Assembly: GCA_050288705.1 (NCBI GenBank)
Contig: JBNKEI010000207.1
Span: forward strand, 62,001 to 126,000
Reading direction: 5' to 3'
Origin: JBNKEI01 sp050288705
GTDB lineage: Bacteria; Myxococcota; Myxococcia; Myxococcales; UBA5297
DNA: 64,000 nt
The position numbers were made by a program, and so were the translations under genes. The notes below the pieces were generated by a model. That model was not told the DNA's origin, ran no database searches, and saw nothing but the letters and a program-made list of their open reading frames with translations. Of this stretch, positions 34,605 to 41,875 are shown in pieces (positions within the stretch are counted from its first letter, which is position 1; every line of letters begins with the position of its first letter).

Positions 34605-35571
34605 TGCGTCCCTCCTGAGCCAGTACATTCATATAGCCGAGCAGTTCTTTAAGAAAATGGTGGGGAAACCTAGTACCACTTTGTCGTTCCAAAGAAACCA
34701 ACTCGGCTAGTTGTCGGCCAAATGAATCTCGATGTTCTTCGATTACCCTGGCGGAAAACTCGGTTGATTGCGCGAGGCATGCCCGCGCGATTGCTTGAAT
34801 ACCTAATCGTCGTACTTCCTTAGCAAAGTCTTCTTGAGAATCGGATAAGAACTCTTCGGAAACCTGAACATGGAGAACAGAAGTCTCCGGGCAGTCTAAT
34901 TGCTTGCGAGCAACAACTCTTTGCTCTGGCGAAAGTCGCGCCATAATCGAATCGCACTCTTGGATTGGTAGTGTGACCAGAAGAGCAGCTAGCGATTGAG
35001 ATCCTAAGGTATCGGCCACAAAAGCCAGATCTCTAGAAGGCACTATTAAAAGATCAGTAGCAGTAAAAAACGGCCGCGGAGGCACAATTTTTTCCAACTG
35101 TCGTTGAAATTTCCAACGGATAACCGCCAGTACTTCCGGCAGAATTTCACGCCGTAGCTTGGTCTTACGGTGAGCCAGCGAACGATCTACTTGTTCGGCA
35201 AAAGGCTGGGGCAAAGCACGCAGAGTAATTTCCACCAGAGCAGGACGTTCATTTAACAAAGCCTGTACAACTTGTTCAGGTGAAGCCCCCTGAAGAACGT
35301 CAGCTCGGCTATTCTCCGTTTTGATGCGTTTAATTTCTTGAACTAAAAACGAAATTCGTTGTTTGCGCGGATAGGTGAGGATTTTTTGCGCGCGATCTTT
35401 CAGTAACTCGGTTTCTTCCTGGGGAAGAAAATCTAAAAAATCTAAACAGTTCTTTCCACCAAATACAATAGTGGTTAGCAAGAGCATAGATTGAGACTTG
35501 GTTAAACCTGTAAGAATAGCATCCATAGTGTCCGCTGATGGTACCTTGTTGGCCGGACAAGACCCAAGCAC
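34534..35571 (-). CDS. Helical protein with FliG-like segment, function unknown
   Basis: A 345-residue soluble helical protein; GTG at 35571 or ATG at 35526 may be the start, and neither has a strong ribosome-binding site. The segment ASPEQVVQALLNERPALVEI followed by TLRALPQPFAEQVDRSL has the pattern of the FliG middle domain (xxL..E.PQ..A.iLs.l), and the N-terminus (ILTGLTKSQSMLLLTTIVFG) is similar to FliG openings. No other flagellar genes are in the window. It could be a FliG-like protein in a non-flagellar complex. Similarity is weak and by eye. It overlaps ggt downstream and is divergent from the PEGA gene. Confidence 0.6.
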   Translation of the reverse strand: MLGSCPANKVPSADTMDAILTGLTKSQSMLLLTTIVFGGKNCLDFLDFLPQEETELLKDRAQKILTYPRKQRISFLVQEIKRIKTENSRADVLQGASPEQVVQALLNERPALVEITLRALPQPFAEQVDRSLAHRKTKLRREILPEVLAVIRWKFQRQLEKIVPPRPFFTATDLLIVPSRDLAFVADTLGSQSLAALLVTLPIQECDSIMARLSPEQRVVARKQLDCPETSVLHVQVSEEFLSDSQEDFAKEVRRLGIQAIARACLAQSTEFSARVIEEHRDSFGRQLAELVSLERQSGTRFPHHFLKELLGYMNVLAQEGRIAIPTQRSKDAVRLAQKRLTSRL

Positions 35572-35696
35572 AATTATTTGTGGCGCTGGAAGATAAGGCA
35601 GTTTTTCGTATAGTAGAGATGTGTTGGTAACTCCTTGGTAGTGCTTGTGATAGGCTCGCCATCAATTTACTAAGCTGGGCGAGAAGGAGAAGTAAA

Positions 35697-36281
35697 ATGA
35701 ACAAAGCGGTGGCCTTTTTTTTTACTGTAGTAAGCGTAGTTCTGGCCATTTGCGCAGCGCAGTCGGGGGGTTCTCGCTTCTCTCATAATTTTTTCGAAGA
35801 AGGGACTTCCTATAAATGGCTGGAAAAGTGGAAGGCAGTATGTCGCCGAAATTCAAAGCCATTTCCCGCCTTTGTTCCTGAGTTGAAAAGCATTACCTCC
35901 CCCCAGAAGCCCGAAAAATCCCCGCCGAAATCTTCAGCCAAGAAAACCGTGAAACATTCTACCGTTGATCGAAACCAGCGAGCAAAACTTAAATCCACTA
36001 GCTCGTCACAAGTTTCCGATACTATTAGTGCGCCTACTTTCCCAGAAAAAACTCGTCCCGAAAGTGAAGAGCTCGCTATTGGTACACTCTCAGTGCATTC
36101 TGTTCCATCCGGGGCTACAGTATTCGTTGATGGAAATAATGTTGGTCGTACTCCCATTGACGTTGATGTCTTTGATGGCAGCCACGAAGTGCGAGTTATT
36201 CACCCTTCAGAAGAAAGCGAAAGGCAGAGACAGGTTTCGGTAAAAGCAGGAGAGGCTGCGCGGCTAAATATTGAGTTCTAA
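35697..36281 (+). CDS. PEGA-domain envelope protein
   Basis: A 194-residue protein with an N-terminal signal or anchor helix (AVAFFFTVVSVVLAICAA), a Pro/Lys/Ser-rich linker of about 80 residues, and a C-terminal PEGA domain (about 125-194) with LSVHSVPSGATVFVDGNNVG followed by RTPIDVDV. PEGA domains are surface-layer or periplasmic beta modules whose ligands are mostly unknown. AAGGAG precedes the ATG at normal distance. It is followed by a decayed toxin-antitoxin remnant. Confidence 0.8.
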   Translation: MNKAVAFFFTVVSVVLAICAAQSGGSRFSHNFFEEGTSYKWLEKWKAVCRRNSKPFPAFVPELKSITSPQKPEKSPPKSSAKKTVKHSTVDRNQRAKLKSTSSSQVSDTISAPTFPEKTRPESEELAIGTLSVHSVPSGATVFVDGNNVGRTPIDVDVFDGSHEVRVIHPSEESERQRQVSVKAGEAARLNIEF

Positions 36282-36348
36282 GGAGCTACTCCTGTCTGTT
36301 GCCATAGTTTACTGTGTGATATATATTTCACACATACACAAGACTACT

Positions 36349-36559
36349 ATGTACCTAGAAGATGATCTCTACGCGCGTTTCCAACATGCGGCAGATGCTT
36401 CCGGGCCATACCCAGGCATCACTTATACGCGAAGCAGTAGCAGTCTATCTGGCGGGTGGCAAGACGAGGATACAACCACGCTGCGTTGTCTCGGACGCAG
36501 CGGCAGTAGCGACCTTAGCCAGCACGCCGAGGAGCTGCTCTTTCGGCTTTGGAGAGTAA
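36349..36559 (+). pseudogene. Frameshifted VapB-type (ribbon-helix-helix) antitoxin remnant
   Basis: The reading starts MYLEDDLYARFQHAADASG at 36349, the typical beta strand and first helix of a ribbon-helix-helix antitoxin. It then continues in the +1 frame near 36401 with HTQASLIREAVAVYLAGG, the second helix. It returns to the first frame for RSGSSDLSQHAEELLF and ends in the second frame at TAA 36557-36559. Joining these pieces gives a coherent antitoxin of about 70 residues, but no single frame is intact, so the gene is dead unless there are sequencing errors. The stop overlaps the toxin ATG (TAATG), the normal vapBC layout. Confidence 0.65.
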
Positions 36560-36679
36560 TGATTGTCGCCGATACTGGCGGCATCTTGGGCGCTGCTCGA
36601 CCAAGATGATCGTCATCACGAGAGCGTGAAGCGCTTCTTGGCCCATTCACAAACCGTTATTAGGAAAACGAAAGTTTGA
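36559..36679 (+). pseudogene. Truncated and frameshifted VapC-type PIN toxin remnant
   Basis: From the ATG at 36559 the reading is MIVADTGGIL, with the first PIN-domain aspartate (Asp5). One extra base near 36590 then shifts the frame; restoring it gives ALLDQDDRHHESVKRFLAHS, the expected continuation of a PIN domain. The reading ends at TGA 36677-36679 after about 40 residues, whereas VapC proteins have about 130, so most of the domain is deleted. The gene cannot make an active nuclease. It sits 76 bases before proS. Confidence 0.65.
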
Positions 36680-36754
36680 CCACGCTAGGCTTAGTCGATG
36701 ATAAAACCCCAATAGACTTTGGATTTTGTGCGCGAAGAGCGCAAGGAGTTTACC

Positions 36755-38479
36755 GTGCGTCTTACTCGAATGTTTGTTCCCACTCTCAAGGAAACTCCTT
36801 CCGATGCCGATGTAGCTAGCCATCGACTGCTGGTGCGAGCAGGCTATATGCGTCAGATGGGATCAGGGATTTATGACTACCTGCCGCTTCTCAAACGGGT
36901 TCTCCACAAGGTGGAAACTATTATCCGCGAAGAGATGAGCGCTATCGGGGCGCAAGAATTTTACCTTCCTGCCCTTCATCCTAGAGAGGTTTGGGAGCAA
37001 TCAGGAAGATGGTCGGTTATGGGTGAGAACATGTTTCGCCTTAAAGACCGTAAAGGAGCCGAGTTTTGCCTAGGGATGACTCACGAGGAAATCTTTACGG
37101 CGATTGCCCGGGATGAACTGCGTTCGTATCGGCAACTGCCCCAAATTTGGTACCAAATCCAGACCAAATTTCGTGATGAACCGCGTCCGAAATCAGGCTT
37201 ATTGCGGGTGCGTCAGTTCACCATGAAAGACAGCTATTCCTTCGACAAAGACTTCGAAGGACTCGATAGTTCTTTTGAGGCGCATCGCCAAGCTTACCAA
37301 AAAATATTTTCTCGTTGTGGGTTGAAATTTGTGGCGGTGGAAGCCCACTCCGGGTCCATGGGCGGTTCCGCATCTACCGAATTCATGGTGCGTACCGATG
37401 CGGGAGAAGACCTAGTAGCAGCTTGTGAAAAGTGTGGTTATGCCGCCAATACCGAAAAAGCAACTAGCCGATTAGCCCTAATTGAGGAGGAAGTCAGAGA
37501 AGAATACAAGTTAGAACCTCCTCAAATTTTTCCCACTCCTGGGGTGCGTACCATAGAAGATTTGACCCGAAAGCCTTACCAAGTTCCCGCGCATCGGCAG
37601 ATGAAAACCCTAGTTTATGTGGTTGATGAAAAACCAGTTCTTGCTCTGCTGAGAGGAGACCAGGAGCTAAATGAAGCCAAACTTCTAACCGCAGTAGGTG
37701 GCGCGGAAGCGCGCGCAGCTCACCCGGAAGAAATTCAAAAATGGATGGGAGCGGCAGCCGGCTCGTTAGGGCCAGTGGGAAAAGATAAGGGAGTTCCGTT
37801 TGAGGGAAGGGTTTATGCAGACTTAGCTTTGAAGGGACGAACTAATTTAGTTACTGGCGCCAATACTGATGGGCATCACTTAAAAGGAGTCGTTCCCGGA
37901 CGAGATTTTGTTCCGCAATGGGTAGATTTGCGAACTGTTAAATCGGGTGAAGGGTGCCCACGTTGTGAGGGTGTTTTAGATGTCTATAAGGCTTTAGAAA
38001 TTGGTCACATTTTTAAACTGGGAGTGAAGTATTCTCAAACTATGGGGGCAAAATTTCTCAACGAGAAGGGCCAAGAAGCTCCAATTGTGATGGGAAGTTA
38101 TGGCATTGGTGTGGAAAGAGTAGCCTCCGCAATAGTGGAGCAGTGCCATGATGAAGACGGAATCTGTTGGCCGCTTCCCATTGCACCTTTTCAGGTTTGC
38201 CTCTTGGCTTTGCAAACGCAAGAAAAGCAGGTTATGGAAACCTCAGAAAAGCTCTATCAAGATCTTGTTGCGCAAGGCGTAGAGGTATTATTCGATGATC
38301 GGGATGAACGACCAGGAGTAAAGTTCAAAGACGCCGATCTAGTAGGAATTCCTTTAAGACTGGCAGTAGGAAAAAAGGGGTTGGCAGAAGGAAAAATTGA
38401 ATGGAAAGAGCGGGGGCAAAAAGAAGTGCGCCTGCTTCCTTTAGCTGAGGCGGTGAAAGAAGTTCTCAAATTCTGCTAG
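36755..38479 (+). CDS. proS: Prolyl-tRNA synthetase (bacterial type with editing insertion)
   Basis: The GTG at 36755 with AAGGAG six bases upstream gives VRLTRMFVPTLKE, the conserved ProRS opening; a TTG at 36719 would add 12 residues. The 574-residue protein has the class II motifs (HRLLVRAGYMRQMGSGIYDY, motif 2 region KFRDEPRPKSGLLRVRQF), a large central insertion (about 225-405) that edits Ala-tRNA-Pro, and a C-terminal anticodon-binding domain. The active-site block MGSYGIGVERVASAIVEQ is intact. Full length and functional. Confidence 0.97.
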   Translation: MRLTRMFVPTLKETPSDADVASHRLLVRAGYMRQMGSGIYDYLPLLKRVLHKVETIIREEMSAIGAQEFYLPALHPREVWEQSGRWSVMGENMFRLKDRKGAEFCLGMTHEEIFTAIARDELRSYRQLPQIWYQIQTKFRDEPRPKSGLLRVRQFTMKDSYSFDKDFEGLDSSFEAHRQAYQKIFSRCGLKFVAVEAHSGSMGGSASTEFMVRTDAGEDLVAACEKCGYAANTEKATSRLALIEEEVREEYKLEPPQIFPTPGVRTIEDLTRKPYQVPAHRQMKTLVYVVDEKPVLALLRGDQELNEAKLLTAVGGAEARAAHPEEIQKWMGAAAGSLGPVGKDKGVPFEGRVYADLALKGRTNLVTGANTDGHHLKGVVPGRDFVPQWVDLRTVKSGEGCPRCEGVLDVYKALEIGHIFKLGVKYSQTMGAKFLNEKGQEAPIVMGSYGIGVERVASAIVEQCHDEDGICWPLPIAPFQVCLLALQTQEKQVMETSEKLYQDLVAQGVEVLFDDRDERPGVKFKDADLVGIPLRLAVGKKGLAEGKIEWKERGQKEVRLLPLAEAVKEVLKFC

Positions 38480-38523
38480 CCAAAAGGGCACAGTAAAAGG
38501 CCTTTGCTTCCTTGAGGTGATGA

Positions 38524-39837
38524 ATGCCTACCGATCTGGTTTATATCGGGCTGATTTTTGCTCTATTTATTGTGCCCAAATTTTTGCAACGTTTTCGGCT
38601 CCCTAGCGCTATTACCAGTCTTTTGCTAGGTGTTGCGGTTTCCCTTTCGGGGGTATTTGAACTGCAAGAACAGCACGAAACCATCAATTTGTTGGCTACC
38701 TTTGGTATTTCTTCCTTATTTTTATTTGCGGGTTTGGAAATTGATGCCTCCGAGTTGCGCAAGGGAGCCAAAATATTAATTCAGCATCTAATAGTAATGA
38801 TTTTGATTCTGGCGGGGGTAGTTTATGTAGGGATGAGGTTTTTGAAGCTAGATTTTCGGGTTAGCTCTCTTCTGGCATTGGCGCTACTGACTCCCTCTAC
38901 CGGGTTCATTCTCGATTCACTGGCAGGTTTCAATTTAGGTGAGCAAGGAAGCTATTGGACGCGAACCAAAGCAATTGCTGCGGAATTATTGGCTTTGGCG
39001 GTGCTTTTTGTAATGCTTCAATCCACAAGTATAGAGCGCATGGCTTTGGCAACACTAGCTCTAGCTGCTTTGGTGGTGATTATTCCTTTTTTGTTAAAAC
39101 TTTTTGCAGTTCGCATTGCTCCTTTTGCTCCCCGTTCGGAGTTCGCTTTTTTGCTTATGCTTGCGGTAGTATGCGCTTATATAACCAAAAATCTAGGTGT
39201 GTATTATTTAGTAGGAGCTTTTTTAGTTGGAGTGGCAGCACGGCGCTTTCGCGAACAACTCCCTGCCATGTCCTCGGAAAGAATGCTTCACGCAATAGAA
39301 GCTTTTGCGTCAGTTTTTGTTCCCTTTTATTTCTTTAAAGTGGGATTACATTTGAAGCTTGGTGATTTTGGATATGCCCCGCTATTAGCAGGTTTGGGAT
39401 TTTTTGTAGTATTTATTCCTCTTCGCGCCGGAAAAATTGCCATTCATCAGCGACTTGCATTAAAACGCCCTCTAAGAGAAGGAATGCGTATAGGAACTGC
39501 CATGCTTCCGACCCTGGTCTTTTCGCTGGTTCTGGCAGAAATTATTCAGGATTCCTCAAAATTTACAGCACCTTCTTATGTTTTTGGAGGCATTATAATT
39601 TATGCATTGCTCAATACACTTCTTCCTGGTTTAATACTAAAGGCTCCTCCACCGGAATTTGATTCACCAAAAATTAAACCTCCGCCTCCTATTCCTAATA
39701 CTGGGCAGGCCGAAGCCTCTTCGTTTTCTGTTTCCGATGCTCATCCCTCGACAGATGACATACCAAAAACACCAGTGCAATCTTCCGAGCGCCCGGAATT
39801 GAAAGAAAGAATTACCCTAAACCTAAAGCTTGATTAG
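38524..39837 (+). CDS. CPA2-family cation/proton antiporter (Kef/Na+:H+ exchanger domain)
   Basis: A 437-residue integral membrane protein with about 11-12 hydrophobic helices and the Na_H_exchanger pattern: RLPSAITSLLLGVAVSLSG, GLEIDASELRKGAK, and LALALLTPSTGFILDSL. There is no TrkA-N/RCK regulatory domain, so it is not a complete KefB/C; the last ~60 residues are a polar, Pro/Ser-rich cytoplasmic tail. The transported ion (Na+ or K+) cannot be decided. GAGG lies six bases before the ATG. It follows proS by 44 bases. Confidence 0.88.
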   Translation: MPTDLVYIGLIFALFIVPKFLQRFRLPSAITSLLLGVAVSLSGVFELQEQHETINLLATFGISSLFLFAGLEIDASELRKGAKILIQHLIVMILILAGVVYVGMRFLKLDFRVSSLLALALLTPSTGFILDSLAGFNLGEQGSYWTRTKAIAAELLALAVLFVMLQSTSIERMALATLALAALVVIIPFLLKLFAVRIAPFAPRSEFAFLLMLAVVCAYITKNLGVYYLVGAFLVGVAARRFREQLPAMSSERMLHAIEAFASVFVPFYFFKVGLHLKLGDFGYAPLLAGLGFFVVFIPLRAGKIAIHQRLALKRPLREGMRIGTAMLPTLVFSLVLAEIIQDSSKFTAPSYVFGGIIIYALLNTLLPGLILKAPPPEFDSPKIKPPPPIPNTGQAEASSFSVSDAHPSTDDIPKTPVQSSERPELKERITLNLKLD

Positions 39838-39957
39838 GAAGAGGACGCTCACGAGCTGACAAGCATGGCAACTTCAGACATGAGCAAGCTGGCCGAACAG
39901 GTGTTTTGGCGTAAAAGGTTAGGTATGGAACCCAAAACTAGAAGAAAGACTTGCCCG

Positions 39958-40479
39958 CTAGTAATGCCGCTGAATAACGTAATTATTGGCTAAGGAAGGG
40001 GCGAGGGGAGCGCTGCGGTGCAGATGACATAACGCAATTGCTAAAGCATCAGCACAATCAGCTTTATCAATATCTTTATCTTTAAGCTTAAGTATTGTGC
40101 AAACCATTTTCATAACCGCATTTTTTTCGGCGGCTCCCGAAACTCCCACTGCGCGTTTGACTGAAGCCGGCGAATACTCAAATACTTTTAGACTAGCACG
40201 AGCCGCGCAAAGCATGGCAACTCCGCGAGCATGGGAAAGCACAGTGGCAGAACGGGCGTTTTTGGCGTAAAAAACTCCCTCGATTGCCACTTCTTGCGGT
40301 TTATGCACCGCAATGATTTCGGAAATATTATTGAAAATGTATTCAAGCTTTTCTGGCAAAGTATTGTAATCGCGGGGCCGCAAAAGGAAATTAGCTACGT
40401 GGCAAGGTCGGGAGGAAATTCGTTCAATAATTCCTAGTCCAAGGTACTGGGTACCAGGGTCGATTCCTAAAATGCGCAT
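39958..40479 (-). CDS. ruvC: Holliday junction resolvase RuvC
   Basis: Endonuclease that cuts Holliday junctions with RuvAB. The 173-residue protein has the four acidic catalytic residues: Asp7 (ILGIDPGTQYLG), Glu67 (VAIEGVFY), Asp141 and Asp144 (DKADCADALAIALCH). Length is normal. ruvA and ruvB are not adjacent. It is nine bases downstream of the thiolase gene on the same strand, so the two are probably co-transcribed. Confidence 0.96.
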   Translation of the reverse strand: MRILGIDPGTQYLGLGIIERISSRPCHVANFLLRPRDYNTLPEKLEYIFNNISEIIAVHKPQEVAIEGVFYAKNARSATVLSHARGVAMLCAARASLKVFEYSPASVKRAVGVSGAAEKNAVMKMVCTILKLKDKDIDKADCADALAIALCHLHRSAPLAPSLANNYVIQRHY

Positions 40480-40488
40480 TTTGGTGTT

Positions 40489-41778
40489 CTATGTTCTTTC
40501 TAAAATTAAGGCGGCGCCTAATCCACCGGCTGCGCACAGTGTGACCAGTGCAAACTGTCCATTACGACGAGCCAACTCTCTTAAGGCGTTCATCACCATG
40601 CGAGCCCCTGTGGCGGCAAAAGGATGGCCTAGAGCAATAGCGCCTCCATTAACATTAAGCTTGGCAGGGTCGATTGTACCGATTGGTTGAGAGCGGCCAA
40701 GGTGAGTTTGTGCCCACGTGGACGATTCAAAAGCTTGTGTGTTAGAAAGTACTTGCGCGGCAAAGGCTTCGTGCAGCTCAATTATATCCATGTGCTGCAT
40801 GGTTAGTCCGGCACGCTCCAATGCCAGAGGAGTGGCATAAGCTGGCCCCATTAATAGTTGGTCGTGGGGATTTAAACCGCAAAAAGCAGCGCTGCGAATC
40901 CATCCCATCGGGATATAACCTTGCGCCAAAGCACGTTTTTCGCTCATAAGCAAAATTGCGGCGGCACCATCAGTAAGCGCGGAAGAGCTTCCCGCGGTAA
41001 TAGTTCCATTTTTTCGGTCAAATGTTGGTGGCAGGGAAGCTAAAGATTCGCAGGTGCAATCTTTGCGGATTAACGTGTCTTCACATAAGGGGGGGTAGCC
41101 CGGGAAAAGCATTGAGGGACCAGGAACGGGAACAATTTCTTTTTCCCAAACCCCTGCTTGTTTGGCGGCCCAGGCTTTTTGATGGCTTTTTTGAGCAAAC
41201 AGATCTTGGTCTTGGCGAGAAATGCCATTCTCTTTGGCCATCTTTTCGGCGCTTTCCCCCATAGTTAAGCCAGTGGAAGGCTCTCGCAGTGCAGGAGGCA
41301 CGGGAATCCAATCTTTTTTCTTCAATTTAAAAAAGGAGGCAATCTTTTTGGTCCAGGAGCGGCCCTTGGCTGCTTGCAGCAAAGCTTTCGCCAGGCGTCG
41401 ACTGGCAAAAAAAGGAAGGTCGGAAAGGCTCTCCGCGCCCCCGGCAATGGCTATATCCGCATTTTTCAAAGCAATCGTATCGTGCGCCGAGCACAATGCT
41501 TGCACACCAGTAAGACAGGCGCTAGATATGCTGTGTGCGGCTACCCTGGGGGACAATCCGGAGCGAAGCGAAACTTCTCTGGCTATGAAGGTTGCCCACG
41601 GGGTGGGTAATACCTGGCCAAAAACTACCTGGTCAATTTCTGAAGAAGAAAGGTGGGTGCGTTCCAGTAAATGTTTGACTACAAACGTACCCAGATCAAT
41701 AGCCGTGGCTTCAGCCAATGATGTATTCGCTTTAACAAATGGAGTGCGAACTCCCTCGATAATGGCAACGCGTTGCAT
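40489..41778 (-). CDS. Thiolase (acetyl-CoA acyltransferase, FadI/FadA-like)
   Basis: A 429-residue thiolase that cleaves 3-ketoacyl-CoA in beta-oxidation or condenses acyl-CoAs. The acyl-accepting cysteine is Cys88 in ISSACLTG. The other active-site motifs are present: ELHEAFAAQ, NVNGGAIALGHPFAATGAR (His) and LCAAGGLGAALILE (Cys). The length and the insert between residues ~130 and ~240 fit FadI-type thiolases. No fadB/fadJ lies beside it. It precedes ruvC by nine bases. Confidence 0.93.
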   Translation of the reverse strand: MQRVAIIEGVRTPFVKANTSLAEATAIDLGTFVVKHLLERTHLSSSEIDQVVFGQVLPTPWATFIAREVSLRSGLSPRVAAHSISSACLTGVQALCSAHDTIALKNADIAIAGGAESLSDLPFFASRRLAKALLQAAKGRSWTKKIASFFKLKKKDWIPVPPALREPSTGLTMGESAEKMAKENGISRQDQDLFAQKSHQKAWAAKQAGVWEKEIVPVPGPSMLFPGYPPLCEDTLIRKDCTCESLASLPPTFDRKNGTITAGSSSALTDGAAAILLMSEKRALAQGYIPMGWIRSAAFCGLNPHDQLLMGPAYATPLALERAGLTMQHMDIIELHEAFAAQVLSNTQAFESSTWAQTHLGRSQPIGTIDPAKLNVNGGAIALGHPFAATGARMVMNALRELARRNGQFALVTLCAAGGLGAALILERT

Positions 41779-41875
41779 ACTTATAGTGCTACCTCAGCAT
41801 CGAAGGAATCGCAAATGATTTACCGAGGTTTTTCCCGTTAGATGCCGAAACTTTGTAGACCTTGGGATTGAGAAA

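Noticed and set aside
36271..36609. 112-residue reading frame after the PEGA gene
   Set aside because: It mixes out-of-frame antitoxin and toxin pieces; the coherent reading is the frameshifted VapBC remnant.
39865..39993. 42-residue ORF between the antiporter gene and ruvC
   Set aside because: It overlaps the 3' end of ruvC on the other strand, lacks a ribosome-binding site and has no recognisable motif.
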